From CAZXWN01 sp964644695 [NCBI: uncultured bacterium] (GTDB taxonomy: Bacteria; UBP4; UBA4092): a DNA stretch of 57,238 nt. The DNA lies in NCBI GenBank assembly GCA_964644695.1, contig CAZXWN010000016.1, positions 1 through 57,238 of the forward strand, given 5' to 3'. The number at the start of each line of letters is the position of its first letter. Position 1 is the stretch's first letter. Under the pieces are notes generated by a model. It saw only the letters and a list, made by a program, of their open reading frames with translations, was not told the origin of the DNA and made no database searches. The position numbers and the translations under genes were made by a program. Below are positions 44,921 through 54,036 of this stretch, one piece after another.

Positions 44921-45679
44921 TTAATTTAAAGATGTCAAAATAACGGGACCATCTTTTGTAACAGCGACCGTATGCTCAAAATGTGCTGAAGGCATACCAT
45001 CTTTCATAACTACAGTCCAACCATCGTCTAAGACCCGAATATCAGGTCGGCCCATACTAACCATTGGCTCAATTGCCAACACCATACCTTCCAACAATCT
45101 TGGGCCACGACCAGGACTGCCATAATTAGGTACGGGAGGGTCTTCATGCATACTACGACCAATTCCATGCCCAATCATTTCCCTGATCACGGAAAATCCG
45201 TGCTTTTCAACATAAGCCTGAACTGCATGGGATATATCACCTATTCGGTTACCAACCACAGCCTGTTCGATGCCGAGAGAGAGCGAATCCGCCGTCACCT
45301 TAACCAGTCTCTGGTGAGATTCAGAAATCGCATCCGGATTGCCAACGATAATTGTCACAGCCGCATCGCCGTGCCATCCGTTTTTAATGACTGTAACATC
45401 AATACTCACGATATCACCTTCATTAATAACACGTCCTGAAGGTATTCCATGCACTAATTGTTCATTTACAGAAACACAAATGTGCGCAGGATACCCATGA
45501 TAACCAAGGTCTGCTGACTTTCCACCCTTTTTATGGATGGACTCAGCAGCCCAAAGGTCCAAATCTTTTGTTGTAATACCAGGAACAAGTCTATCTTTAA
45601 GTTCTGAAAGAACCTCCGCAACGACAAGACCTGCCGCGCGAATTGATTCGATTTCTTTCAAAGACTTGAAGTATATCAT
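44921..45679 (-). CDS. map: Methionine aminopeptidase, type I
   Basis: This 252-residue enzyme removes the initiator Met from new proteins. The metal ligands are in the expected order: Asp in SIDVTV, Asp in HGDAAVTI, His in IGHGIGRSMHEDP, Glu in AIEPMVS and Glu in AHFEHTVAV. The His-Gly-Ile-Gly and His-Glu pairs are intact. There is no N-terminal zinc-finger extension, so it is the short type Ia form. It starts seven bases after adk. Confidence 0.96.
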   Translation of the reverse strand: MIYFKSLKEIESIRAAGLVVAEVLSELKDRLVPGITTKDLDLWAAESIHKKGGKSADLGYHGYPAHICVSVNEQLVHGIPSGRVINEGDIVSIDVTVIKNGWHGDAAVTIIVGNPDAISESHQRLVKVTADSLSLGIEQAVVGNRIGDISHAVQAYVEKHGFSVIREMIGHGIGRSMHEDPPVPNYGSPGRGPRLLEGMVLAIEPMVSMGRPDIRVLDDGWTVVMKDGMPSAHFEHTVAVTKDGPVILTSLN

Positions 45680-45686
45680 TATAACA

Positions 45687-46352
45687 CTATTTATTAGACA
45701 TATCCAGATTGTTACATATCATCTGGAATAGATCTTCTTTGCGAATTTCACCGTCAAGAGACAACAAAATTCCCTTTCGGGTGTAGAAATCTACTAATGG
45801 CTGCTTGGTTTTGCTTTCATATTCAGCAAAACGCTTACGAACTGTTTCCTCGTTATCATCAGCCCGGTGAAACAAATCAGTTTGACAGTCGTCGCATTTT
45901 CCAGCTGTTTTGGGAGGCATTCCGATGAGATTGTAAACACGCCCACATTTTAAACAAGATCTGCGATTTATTATCCGTGAAACCAGAGTTTGCTCTCTTA
46001 CTTCCAGATTAATGGCCTTGCTTAAGGTCTTCCCCTGCTTAGTCATAATGTCATCAAGGGCTTCCGCCTGAGCCAATGTTCGGGGAACTCCATCAAGAAT
46101 AAACCCTTTTGAACATTTTTCGCTAGCAAGTTCCTTTTCCAAAATCCTAAAAATCAGTTCATCTGGAACATACAAACCTTTATCCATAAATGATTTGGCT
46201 TCAATTCCCAAATCGGACTCTGCAACAACTTCTTGTCTTAAAATATTTCCAGTAGAGATATGAGCAAGTCCATAATGCTTAAGAAGAAATTCGCATTGGA
46301 CACCTTTTCCTGAACCAGGAGCACCTAAAAGTATCAAATTAAGCGGTGACAT
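45687..46352 (-). CDS. adk: Adenylate kinase (long, zinc-lid form)
   Basis: This 221-residue enzyme interconverts ATP, AMP and ADP. The P-loop is GAPGSGKG (10-17). The NMP-binding region has HISTGNILRQEV, and FILDGVPRTLAQAEAL carries the catalytic Arg. The lid has a four-cysteine zinc site (Cys133, Cys136, Cys153, Cys156), which marks the long Gram-positive-like form. It begins two bases after secY, the common spc-operon order. Confidence 0.97.
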   Translation of the reverse strand: MSPLNLILLGAPGSGKGVQCEFLLKHYGLAHISTGNILRQEVVAESDLGIEAKSFMDKGLYVPDELIFRILEKELASEKCSKGFILDGVPRTLAQAEALDDIMTKQGKTLSKAINLEVREQTLVSRIINRRSCLKCGRVYNLIGMPPKTAGKCDDCQTDLFHRADDNEETVRKRFAEYESKTKQPLVDFYTRKGILLSLDGEIRKEDLFQMICNNLDMSNK

Positions 46353-46354
46353 TT

Positions 46355-47758
46355 CTACCAGTTACCTCTACCTTTAAGCGGCCGCTGTGGAACAAATCCT
46401 TCATAGTGACGCATAATTAAGTGTGACTCAATCTGCTTCATTGTATCCAAAGCAACACCGACTACAATAATTAGTCCTGTACCACCCAAGAAACTAGAGA
46501 TAATATATGGCACACCGAGCATAATTGTTACGGCTTCGGGAACAATGGCGATAAAAGCCAAGGCAAAAGCTCCAGGTAAAGTAATTCTAGTTAATATCTT
46601 ATCAATCATATCTGAAGTTGGTTTTCCTGGGCGAACACCTGGGACGAAAGCTCCATATTTTTTCAAATTTTCTGAAACATCCACAGGGTTAAAAGTAACA
46701 GCAGTGTAGAAATAGCAGAAAAACACCGTAGCTAGAACAAACATAAAGTTGTACGGGTTAATCATCTTCAGAAAAAACAATAAACCAACACGGTCATAAC
46801 CAGTTGGAACAAAACTCCATAAACTCATATTTTCTGCATAGGGATTAAAAAATGATTGAATGAATTGAGCAACACTGGAATTCGACCCTAATAAATTTGC
46901 TATTGTGCTTGGGAAAATAAGTATAGAACTAGCAAAAATGACGGGGATAACGCCAGCATGATTAATTTTAAGAGGAAGATAAGTGGGCGTGCCCCCTACA
47001 ACTCTTCGACCAACAACTCGTTGTGCATGTTGAATTGGCAGCTTTCTCTGGCCTTGAGTTAGAAGAACAACTCCAGCAGAAATTAAAGCAAATAGTGCCA
47101 ATATAATAACAATCTTAAAGATACTCAGCTGACCAAGATTGAATTCCTGGATTGCCGTGGTAACTGCCATTGGCATACGAGCAATAATCCCTGCGAAAAT
47201 TAAAAGTGAAATTCCATTTCCAATTCCACGCTCGGTAATTTGTTCACCCAGCCACATCAGGAAAGCTGTTCCAGCAGTTACTGTTATCATAAACATCAAC
47301 CGAAAACCAAAACCTGGGTTCATGACAATCATATGCCCTGTAGAATTCATACTTTCAGCATACATCGCCAAGCCATATGCCTGAAAAGCAGTCAATACGA
47401 TAGTTCCATATCGAGTGTATCGGGTTAAAACTTTTCGGCCCTGATCTCCTTCTTTAGCTAATCTTTCCAAAGAAGGAATTACGACGGTCAATAACTGGAG
47501 AATAATCGATGCAGATATATAGGGCATAATCCCCAGAGCAAAAACCGTTAATTGTTTAAAGGCCCCACCTGAAAACATATCCAGTAAACCAAATAATCCG
47601 CCCCCACCAGTTTCAGCCATTTGTTGAATAGCAACAGTGTTAATCCCAGGAACAGGTATATGTGCGCCTAACCGAAATATGACCAGGAAGAACAAGGTAT
47701 ATAATATACGCCGACGAAGATCGGGAATGTTCATTATGCTTTGAAAAGCTTTAATCAT
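46355..47758 (-). CDS. secY: Preprotein translocase subunit SecY
   Basis: This 467-residue, ten-helix channel protein has the plug and gate region AHIPVPGINTVAI, the segment TILTAFQAYG-like in helix 3 and the cytoplasmic loop QGQRKLPIQHAQRVVGRR. The C-terminus has HYEGFVPQRPLKGRG. It forms the SecYEG pore that SecDF, encoded at 17.7-20.3 kb, assists. It is slightly longer than the E. coli protein because of an external loop near residues 295-330. Confidence 0.96.
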   Translation of the reverse strand: MIKAFQSIMNIPDLRRRILYTLFFLVIFRLGAHIPVPGINTVAIQQMAETGGGGLFGLLDMFSGGAFKQLTVFALGIMPYISASIILQLLTVVIPSLERLAKEGDQGRKVLTRYTRYGTIVLTAFQAYGLAMYAESMNSTGHMIVMNPGFGFRLMFMITVTAGTAFLMWLGEQITERGIGNGISLLIFAGIIARMPMAVTTAIQEFNLGQLSIFKIVIILALFALISAGVVLLTQGQRKLPIQHAQRVVGRRVVGGTPTYLPLKINHAGVIPVIFASSILIFPSTIANLLGSNSSVAQFIQSFFNPYAENMSLWSFVPTGYDRVGLLFFLKMINPYNFMFVLATVFFCYFYTAVTFNPVDVSENLKKYGAFVPGVRPGKPTSDMIDKILTRITLPGAFALAFIAIVPEAVTIMLGVPYIISSFLGGTGLIIVVGVALDTMKQIESHLIMRHYEGFVPQRPLKGRGNW

Positions 47759-47805
47759 ATTTTGCCCATTAAAAATAAAATTATGAAATAAAACTCAAAA
47801 CTTAT

Positions 47806-48261
47806 TTAAGCCTTGAGCCCTTTAACTTCAACTTTGCCACCAATTGCTTCAATTTTCTGCTTTGCAGATTCAGAGAAAGCGTTGGCAATAATGGTCACTT
47901 TTTTAGTTAAATCACCATTTGCTAATACCTTAACTGGCTGGTCGGCATGTTTAATCACACCTGCATCGCGTAGAACCTGTGCATCAATAACATCAGTCTG
48001 CACACGCTCTAAATCACATAAATTGACAATCTGATAGCAATACTTTTGGAATTTTGTGTTATGGAAACCACGTTTAGGCATACGACGCATTAAAGGCATC
48101 TGACCACCTTCATATCCCCATCTATTATGAGCACCAGATCGGGCAGTCAAGCCTTTTCCGCCACGGGTTGATGTTTTTCCGTGACCACTTCCTGTTCCGC
48201 GTCCTACGCGTTTACTTTTTTTCCTAGAACCATCATTAAACGTAAATTCGTGGAGTTTCAT
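47806..48261 (-). CDS. rplO: 50S ribosomal protein L15
   Basis: This 151-residue protein has the glycine-rich arginine tail at its N-terminus (GRGTGSGHGKTSTRGGKG), GGQMPLMRRMPKRGF and the C-terminal globular domain. Its length is typical. Immediately upstream, where most bacteria carry rpmD (L30), there are only 77 non-coding bases before rpsE. Confidence 0.97.
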   Translation of the reverse strand: MKLHEFTFNDGSRKKSKRVGRGTGSGHGKTSTRGGKGLTARSGAHNRWGYEGGQMPLMRRMPKRGFHNTKFQKYCYQIVNLCDLERVQTDVIDAQVLRDAGVIKHADQPVKVLANGDLTKKVTIIANAFSESAKQKIEAIGGKVEVKGLKA

Positions 48262-48338
48262 AGCCTACTCTCTAATGTCTAATTTGTTTTATGAACATTG
48301 TTGATGTTATTACAATCAAAAACAAAGCTCAACTTTAA

Positions 48339-48884
48339 TTAATTATTTGCCCTCAAAGCAGCAACGACAGCTGGATCTTTCAGTCGTTTCAAAGCATCAA
48401 TTGTTGCAGCAACAACATTAATAGCAGTATCTGACCGTTGGGATTTTCCAACAATATCATGAATCCCAGCTAATTCAACAACAGGACGAACGGTCAACCC
48501 CGCTCGAACACCAGAACCTTCTTTAGCGGGTTTCAGAAGAACACGTGCGGCACCGAAAATACCAACCACTTCATGCGGAATTGTTTTCCCTTTCAAAGGG
48601 ATACGGAAGATATTTTTACGTGCATCATCAGTTGCCTTACGGATAGCTTCAGCGACTTCGCGAGCCTTTCCATATCCAGCGCCTACCTGACCTAGTCCAT
48701 CACCCACGACAACAATAGCCGTGAAACTGAATCGCCGTCCACCTTTAACAACTTTTGCCACGCGGTTGACTTTAACAACCCGCTCTTCAAAACGAAATTC
48801 TTGTGAATCAACGGACTGCCGATTATCGGGAGCCTGGCGATCATGTGCTTTTTTAAATTGAGTTGTGGTTTTCTGATCTGTCAT
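48339..48884 (-). CDS. rpsE: 30S ribosomal protein S5
   Basis: This 181-residue protein has the double-stranded-RNA-binding domain ([20 protein letters not shown] type) and the second domain with [20 protein letters not shown] polar N-terminal extension of about 30 residues precedes the conserved core. It acts in translational fidelity and the mRNA entry site. It starts nine bases after rplR. Confidence 0.97.
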   Translation of the reverse strand: MTDQKTTTQFKKAHDRQAPDNRQSVDSQEFRFEERVVKVNRVAKVVKGGRRFSFTAIVVVGDGLGQVGAGYGKAREVAEAIRKATDDARKNIFRIPLKGKTIPHEVVGIFGAARVLLKPAKEGSGVRAGLTVRPVVELAGIHDIVGKSQRSDTAINVVAATIDALKRLKDPAVVAALRANN

Positions 48885-48893
48885 GGTCCACCT

Positions 48894-49250
48894 TTAGAAT
48901 TGCAATCCAGCGGAACGTGCTGCTTCCGCTAATGCTTTTACTTTACCGTGAAATTTATAACCAGACCGATCAAAAACCACCTTAGTGATATTTTTAGTCT
49001 GGGCTATTTCAGCAATTTTTTTACCCACTTCAGTGGCACCTTCCTTATTAGCTTTTAAGCCTTTAAGGTTATCAGCTTTTGTCGAAGCTGCTGCCAATGT
49101 TTTTCCAGCTAAATCATCAATCAATTGAACATAGATGAAACGGTTACTCAAAAAGATGCTTAATCGAGGCCGTTCCAAGGTCCCTGAAAGGTGACTACGT
49201 ATGCGAAGATGACGACGATTTCGTCCTTCTAACTTTTTATTTGCTGACAT
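48894..49250 (-). CDS. rplR: 50S ribosomal protein L18
   Basis: This 118-residue 5S rRNA-binding protein has RHLRIRSHLSGTLERPRLSI, FLSNRFIYVQLIDD and the C-terminal VVFDRSGYKFHGKVKALAEA. Its length is normal. It is located between rplF and rpsE. Confidence 0.97.
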   Translation of the reverse strand: MSANKKLEGRNRRHLRIRSHLSGTLERPRLSIFLSNRFIYVQLIDDLAGKTLAAASTKADNLKGLKANKEGATEVGKKIAEIAQTKNITKVVFDRSGYKFHGKVKALAEAARSAGLQF

Positions 49251-49279
49251 AATATTTTAACTCCTCGTTGCCTTATCGA

Positions 49280-49828
49280 TTAAGCAGTTGTTTTTCCAAC
49301 TTTACGACGCAACTTCTCATCTGTAAACCGAATACCTTTGCCCAGATAGGGTTCTGGCGGACGTATTCGTCGGATTCTCGCTGCGGTTTCACCTATCAGC
49401 TGTTTATCAGCGCTGAAAAGCTTAATACGTGTTGTTTTATCCTGATTTGTTTCTAACTCCACTTTAATTCCAGTCGGAACAGGAAATAAAACAGGATGAG
49501 ATAAACCGGCTTGAATATTAATTGAAGTACCTTCCAGGGTAGCACGGTAACCAGTGCCCACGATATCAAGGCTCTTACGATAACCTTCAGTAACACCTAC
49601 CACCATGTTATTCAATTGAGCCCGGCATAAGCCATGTAAACTGCGAACTTGCCGATCTTCTGCCGCCCGACTTACAACAAGGGTATTACCTTCCTGGACG
49701 GCGCTGATTGATTCCGGCAGGTCTAAATGTAATGAACCATTTGGTCCGGAAATATCAATGGATTTTCCGTTAATTTGCACTTTGACTTTATCTGTCAGAG
49801 GCACAGGGAGACGTCCAATTCGTGACAT
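49280..49828 (-). CDS. rplF: 50S ribosomal protein L6
   Basis: I start at the ATG at 49828 (MSRIGRLPVPL; 182 residues), the universal L6 N-terminus, with AGGA upstream. The frame is open 12 codons earlier, but that extension overlaps the gap and is not conserved. Two similar alpha/beta domains follow, and the C-terminus has RIRRIRPPEPYLGKGIR. It binds near the factor-binding site of the 50S subunit. Confidence 0.97.
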   Translation of the reverse strand: MSRIGRLPVPLTDKVKVQINGKSIDISGPNGSLHLDLPESISAVQEGNTLVVSRAAEDRQVRSLHGLCRAQLNNMVVGVTEGYRKSLDIVGTGYRATLEGTSINIQAGLSHPVLFPVPTGIKVELETNQDKTTRIKLFSADKQLIGETAARIRRIRPPEPYLGKGIRFTDEKLRRKVGKTTA

Positions 49829-49887
49829 ATTATTTATCCTACTTAATCCGATTTTAACCGGCAATTACGCCGGGCTTCCAGTTTTGC

Positions 49888-50286
49888 TTACCATACTTTA
49901 CAAAGAAGTTCGCCACCAGTATTCTGTTGACGGGCATCACTGTCAGTTAATAATCCCTTAGGGGTAGACAAAATAGCAATACCCATTCCATTCAGGATTC
50001 TTGGAATACGATTTGCAGGTACATATATCCGCAGTGAAGGTTTACTGATTCGCTCAATCCCTTCAATGATACGAACACGATCCGGTGCATATTTCAAATA
50101 TACACGGATAACATTCTGCTTGCGGTTCTTCACCATCTTAAAATTCTTAATAAAGCCCTGGTCCCGAAGGATGCGAGCTAATTCCTGTTTAATGCGCGAA
50201 CACGGAATATCAACTTTTTCCTGATAAGCTGTGTTTGCGTTCCGAATGCGCGTAAGCATATCGGCAATGGGATCTGTAACAACCAT
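49888..50286 (-). CDS. rpsH: 30S ribosomal protein S8
   Basis: This 132-residue protein has DPIADMLTRIRNANTA, ILRDQGFIKNF and the C-terminal GIAILSTPKGLLTDSDARQQ with GGELLCKVW. It is a primary 16S rRNA-binding protein and in E. coli also the translational repressor of the spc operon, acting at the rplE start. See the structured element at 51189-51234. Confidence 0.97.
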   Translation of the reverse strand: MVVTDPIADMLTRIRNANTAYQEKVDIPCSRIKQELARILRDQGFIKNFKMVKNRKQNVIRVYLKYAPDRVRIIEGIERISKPSLRIYVPANRIPRILNGMGIAILSTPKGLLTDSDARQQNTGGELLCKVW

Positions 50287-50313
50287 ACTTATAAACCTTA
50301 TCCTTCCGTCAGT

Positions 50314-50499
50314 CTACCAACTGGATTTTGTCACACCGGGTATTTGGCCCTGAAGTGACAAAGTGCGGAAGCAAATCCGACACATATTGTATTTGCGCAG
50401 ATAAGCACGACGGCGACCACATAATGGGCACCGGGTATACTTCCGTGTTGAGAACTTGGGCTCTCGTAACGATTTGAACATCTGAGATTTTTTTGCCAC
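50314..50499 (-). CDS. rpsN: 30S ribosomal protein S14, zinc (type Z) form
   Basis: This 61-residue protein is the short form of S14. Four cysteines (Cys24, Cys27, Cys40, Cys43) form the zinc knuckle in CPLCGRRR and CRICFR. The tail [13 protein letters not shown] is conserved. It sits between rplE and rpsH. The long, zinc-free form is not in the window. Confidence 0.96.
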   Translation of the reverse strand: MAKKSQMFKSLREPKFSTRKYTRCPLCGRRRAYLRKYNMCRICFRTLSLQGQIPGVTKSSW

Positions 50500-50510
50500 A
50501 GTTTAAACTC

Positions 50511-51164
50511 CTATGCAGAAAAGGGGAAACCTAGCCCCTTCAACAGTTCTCTAGACAACTCGTTTGATCCACCAGCAATCGTAATAGTGATATTCATACC
50601 AGTGGGACGAAGATTATCATCAACTTCAATTTCCGGGAAAATTACCTGATCCTTCAAACCAAAGGTGTAGTTTCCTGCACCATCAAAGGATTTTGGGGAC
50701 AATCCACGAAAGTCCTTAATTCTTGGAATTGCTAAATTAATCAACCGATCCAGGAATTCATACATCAGAGTTCCACGAAGCGTAACCATGCACCCAATCG
50801 GCATTCCTTCACGAAGCTTAAAATTAGCAATGGACTTCTTGGCTCGAGTAATAACAGGCTTTTGCCCTGTAATCAGAGTAATATCCTTAATTGCAGCTTC
50901 AAGGACCTTAATATCTCTGGACCCTTCACCGCAACCGACATTCACAGTAATTTTCTTAATTTTGGGAAGCTGCATCCGGTTTTTCATGCCATAGGCTTTC
51001 ATCATGGCCGGACTCACTTCTTCTGTATAACGTTTATATAACCGGGGTAAATACCCTTCCGGACGCTGAGGACGTTCAGGAGTACTTTTAGTATCCTTTT
51101 GGTCAGCTTTATCAGCCGCATCAGCTTTTTTAGTTCTTCTTGCCTTCTTGTCGTTTTCTGCCAT
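50511..51164 (-). CDS. rplE: 50S ribosomal protein L5 with N-terminal extension
   Basis: This 217-residue protein has an L5 core starting near residue 38 (YLPRLYKRYTEEV) and includes NVGCGEGSRDIKVLEAA, LITGQKPVITRAKKSIANF and ITIAGGSNELSRELLKGLGF. The first 36 residues are a low-complexity Lys/Asp/Ala/Pro extension not seen in typical 180-residue L5. An internal start just before the core is not obvious. The ribosome site (AAGAGAC) is weak. L5 binds 5S rRNA. The 96-base gap before it contains the switch-like hairpins. Confidence 0.95.
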   Translation of the reverse strand: MAENDKKARRTKKADAADKADQKDTKSTPERPQRPEGYLPRLYKRYTEEVSPAMMKAYGMKNRMQLPKIKKITVNVGCGEGSRDIKVLEAAIKDITLITGQKPVITRAKKSIANFKLREGMPIGCMVTLRGTLMYEFLDRLINLAIPRIKDFRGLSPKSFDGAGNYTFGLKDQVIFPEIEVDDNLRPTGMNITITIAGGSNELSRELLKGLGFPFSA

Positions 51165-51188
51165 GGTAGTCTCTTTATCTCTGTGGTT

Positions 51189-51234
51189 TCAGGATCTTCC
51201 TGATGCCGAACAACTTAATTGTCAGCCTTCAGGA
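51189..51234 (-). promoter_or_regulatory. Mutually exclusive stems in the rplX-rplE spacer
   Basis: In the mRNA, TCCTGA (51234-51229), TCAGGA (51203-51198) and TCCTGA (51194-51189) occur in order. The middle segment can pair with either flanking one. The first option forms a long hairpin with an inner ACAA/TTGT stem, the second a tight hairpin with a three-base loop. Position matches the S8 repressor site known in E. coli; that role here is inference. Confidence 0.5.
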
Positions 51235-51260
51235 GCCTTTTTGGAATTATCTACCGTTAC

Positions 51261-51626
51261 TTATTTTGTGGATTCCTCTGAACTTAGAGTTTCTCCACAT
51301 TTTACACATACGCGGGTTTTACGACCATCTTCTAATACCAGACTTTTTGTCCGGCGACCAGCGTTACATTTATCACAGAATAAACTTACTTTTGCGACTG
51401 CAATAGGAAGTTCCTGCTCAATGATTCCACCTTTAGGATTGGCCTGAGTGGGTCGAACATGCTTTTTGGCAAAATTGATTCGTTCCACAAGGACACGGTT
51501 AGTCAAGGGATAAACTTTTAAAATCTTCCCTTTCTTGCCGGCATCCTTACCTGCGAGAACGATCACTGTATCGCCTCTACGTAAGCGTATTTTTTGTCTG
51601 ACGGTTTGGTTGTTTTTTTTGACCAT
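51261..51626 (-). CDS. rplX: 50S ribosomal protein L24 with C-terminal zinc ribbon
   Basis: This 121-residue protein has the KOW core RRGDTVIVLAGKDAGKKGKI and VERINFAKKHVRPTQANPKG. A C-terminal four-cysteine motif (Cys84, Cys87, Cys107, Cys110) matches the zinc-ribbon tail found in many bacterial L24 proteins. It is an early assembly protein of the 50S subunit. It lies 25 bases after rplN and 96 bases before rplE. Confidence 0.96.
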   Translation of the reverse strand: MVKKNNQTVRQKIRLRRGDTVIVLAGKDAGKKGKILKVYPLTNRVLVERINFAKKHVRPTQANPKGGIIEQELPIAVAKVSLFCDKCNAGRRTKSLVLEDGRKTRVCVKCGETLSSEESTK

Positions 51627-51650
51627 ATCGAATTTCCTTTATGCCTTCTT

Positions 51651-52019
51651 TTAAAGAACTTCCGGGGCCAGGGAAATAATTTTCATAAATTTCTTATCAC
51701 GTAACTCGCGGGCTACTGGCCCAAAGATACGAGTGCCCTTTGGTTCCATCTGGTCGTTAATGATGACGGCTGAGTTCCGGTCAAAACGGATTCGTGAACC
51801 GTCCGGTCGTTTGTATTCCTTTACAGTACGGACAACAACGGCTTTACAAACATCGCCTTTTTTGACCATTCCATCAGGAATAGCATCTTTAACCGCTACC
51901 ACAATAACATCGCCAACGCGGGCATAACGAATACGGGAGTGGCCAAGGACTCGAATACAGCGGACTTTACGTGCACCACTGTTATCTGCAACATCAAGAT
52001 TGGTTCCTAAACTAATCAC
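51651..52019 (-). CDS. rplN: 50S ribosomal protein L14
   Basis: This 122-residue protein of exactly the usual length has [50 protein letters not shown] and [20 protein letters not shown]. It is among the most conserved ribosomal proteins and forms part of bridge B5/B8. Confidence 0.98.
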   Translation of the reverse strand: MISLGTNLDVADNSGARKVRCIRVLGHSRIRYARVGDVIVVAVKDAIPDGMVKKGDVCKAVVVRTVKEYKRPDGSRIRFDRNSAVIINDQMEPKGTRIFGPVARELRDKKFMKIISLAPEVL

Positions 52020-52045
52020 GGTCTATTACCTCTGCATTTGGCTTG

Positions 52046-52321
52046 TTATTTTTTTTCAACGGACACTTTGCTATGTTCCAAGACTTTCATGACCCGCCAT
52101 CGTTTCATCTTTGACAAGGGCCGAGTCTCAATAATCATCACGGTGTCACCGACACGTGTGACATTATTAGTGTCATGTGCATAGACATTTTCAGAACGAC
52201 GAATCCGCTTTTTATACAACGGATGGACCTTAATAACTTCGATAGCCACGACGGCAGTTTTGTCCATTTTATTTCGGACAACCGTACCAACTTCGACTTT
52301 TCGCTTAATCTTTGTTTCCAT
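52046..52321 (-). CDS. rpsQ: 30S ribosomal protein S17
   Basis: This 91-residue OB-fold protein has GTVVRNKMDKTAVVAIE, HPLYKKRIRRSENVYAHD and GDTVMIIETRPLSKMKRWRV. It is a primary 16S rRNA-binding protein. It lies in the standard position after rpmC. Confidence 0.97.
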   Translation of the reverse strand: METKIKRKVEVGTVVRNKMDKTAVVAIEVIKVHPLYKKRIRRSENVYAHDTNNVTRVGDTVMIIETRPLSKMKRWRVMKVLEHSKVSVEKK

Positions 52322-52349
52322 ACTGTCTCAGCTTCCTTCCTGCGTCTGG

Positions 52350-52550
52350 TTACTTAACGGCAGCTCGTTTTAACTCACCTAATCGAGTTTCCACACGAGC
52401 AACCACTTTGCGCTTGTTACGGATCAAGCGGAGATTGTCCACTTGTCCAAGTGCCTTTTGCAGGCGCAGTTTAGAGATTTCCTCACGGGTATCGACCAAA
52501 AGCTTTTCTAGCTCAGCCTGGCCCAGTGCATTGAACTCATTTTTCTTCAT
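52350..52550 (-). CDS. rpmC: 50S ribosomal protein L29
   Basis: This 66-residue, two-helix protein has LGQAELEKLLVDTREEISKL and RLQKALGQVDNLRLIRNKRK. It binds near the exit tunnel, close to L23. It starts five bases after rplP. Confidence 0.97.
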   Translation of the reverse strand: MKKNEFNALGQAELEKLLVDTREEISKLRLQKALGQVDNLRLIRNKRKVVARVETRLGELKRAAVK

Positions 52551-52555
52551 AATGT

Positions 52556-52966
52556 TTAGCCTCTCTCCGAAATGAGTTTAGTGCCGAAGGGCAATTTATG
52601 ACTGATTAAGCGGGCAGCTTCTTTGGCCTGCTCAGGAGTAATACCTTCAATCTCAAAGAGAATCCGACCGGGCTTAACAACGGCTACCCAATACTCTGGA
52701 GCACCTTTACCTTTACCCATTCGGGTTTCAGCAGGTTTCACTGTTAAGGGTTTGTCTGGGAATACTCGGATCCAGATTTTACCACCCCTCTTAATAAAAC
52801 GGGACAAGGTGATACGTGCAGCTTCAATCTGATAATTATACAACCATCCACATTCCTGTGCCTGAATGGCATAAGTTCCAAATGAAATCGAGGAACCACG
52901 GGATGCAACGCCGCGCATTCGTCCCTTCTGCATTTTCCGATATTTAACGCGTTTCGGTAACAGCAT
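52556..52966 (-). CDS. rplP: 50S ribosomal protein L16
   Basis: This 136-residue protein has [56 protein letters not shown] and [18 protein letters not shown]. It organises the A-site region of the 50S subunit. Confidence 0.98.
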   Translation of the reverse strand: MLLPKRVKYRKMQKGRMRGVASRGSSISFGTYAIQAQECGWLYNYQIEAARITLSRFIKRGGKIWIRVFPDKPLTVKPAETRMGKGKGAPEYWVAVVKPGRILFEIEGITPEQAKEAARLISHKLPFGTKLISERG

Positions 52967-52989
52967 ATTTTCTATCCTCTATCAGTAAT

Positions 52990-53643
52990 CTAGGCCTTGA
53001 CCGACCCTAATTCAGGGCGAGCCAGAATTTCACCTTTAAATATCCACACTTTAATACCGATGGTGCCATATGTCGTGTGGGCTGTCGTATAACCGTAATC
53101 AATCTTGGCACGAATAGTATGCAGAGGCACACGACCTTCACGATACCATTCATAGCGGGCAATTTCCGCACCATCAAGACGACCTGAAACAGATATTTTA
53201 ATACCTTTAGCATCAAGACGGATTGCCGTTGTTACAGCTTTCTTCATGGAGCGACGATAACCAACACGCTTTTCGAGAGCGGCAGCAACACCTTCAGCTA
53301 CTAATTGCGCGTCAAGTTCAGGCTTTTTGATTTCAACAATATTGATGAAAACTTTATGCCCCGTTCGTGTTTCCATATCTTTCCGGAGTTTCTCAATTTC
53401 CGACCCCTTCCGACCAATAACAATACCAGGACGAGCGGTGTGAATACTGATTCGCGCCCGATTAGGAGTGCGTTCAATTTCAATTTTTGAAACACCAGCC
53501 TGATAAAGTCTGTCTTTCAGGTATTTCTTGATCACCAAATCTTCATGAAGATTTTTGGCATATTCTTTGTCGGAGTACCATTTGGAACTCCAGGTTTCGG
53601 TGGTCCCTAGTCGGAACCCGATTGGATGTGTTTTCTGACCCAT
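52990..53643 (-). CDS. rpsC: 30S ribosomal protein S3
   Basis: I start at the ATG at 53643 ([13 protein letters not shown]; 217 residues), the universal S3 N-terminus, with AGGT upstream. The 16-codon upstream extension of the frame overlaps the gap after rplV and is not conserved. The KH domain has [17 protein letters not shown], and the C-terminal domain has [21 protein letters not shown]3 forms the mRNA entry site. Confidence 0.98.
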   Translation of the reverse strand: MGQKTHPIGFRLGTTETWSSKWYSDKEYAKNLHEDLVIKKYLKDRLYQAGVSKIEIERTPNRARISIHTARPGIVIGRKGSEIEKLRKDMETRTGHKVFINIVEIKKPELDAQLVAEGVAAALEKRVGYRRSMKKAVTTAIRLDAKGIKISVSGRLDGAEIARYEWYREGRVPLHTIRAKIDYGYTTAHTTYGTIGIKVWIFKGEILARPELGSVKA

Positions 53644-53677
53644 ACGACCTAAGAATCCTTGTTCCGTTGGTTTTGTT

Positions 53678-54010
53678 CTACTTTTCCTCAAGAACCACAG
53701 TAAAATGGCTCAGAGGTTTTCGGATCCGCCCTGCACGCCCCATAGCTTTTGGCTGGAAGCGGCGAAGATGCGGTCCTTTGCCAATCCGCAGTTCTTTAAC
53801 AAACAGACGATTGACATCAATATTTTGATTTACATTCTGGGCATTGGCTACTGCTGATTTCACCAATTTTTCAATAATCCGAGCAGATTTCGTCGGAGTG
53901 AAAGCCAGATTGTTGAGCGCTTCATTAACTTTTTTCTTTTGTACAAGGTCTATCAAACGCACGCTCTTTTGCGCTGAGACCCTGATATACCGTGCAGTCG
54001 CTTGATACAT
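53678..54010 (-). CDS. rplV: 50S ribosomal protein L22
   Basis: This 110-residue protein has [40 protein letters not shown] and the tunnel loop with [20 protein letters not shown]. It lines the exit tunnel. Order rpsS-rplV-rpsC is standard. Confidence 0.97.
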   Translation of the reverse strand: MYQATARYIRVSAQKSVRLIDLVQKKKVNEALNNLAFTPTKSARIIEKLVKSAVANAQNVNQNIDVNRLFVKELRIGKGPHLRRFQPKAMGRAGRIRKPLSHFTVVLEEK

Positions 54011-54036
54011 AAGCCATTCCTATCCTAACTGTTCGT

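Noticed and set aside
51261-51378. Zinc-ribbon tail of L24 as a fused extra protein
   Set aside because: Such tails with two Cys-x-x-Cys pairs are known in many bacterial L24 proteins; not novel.
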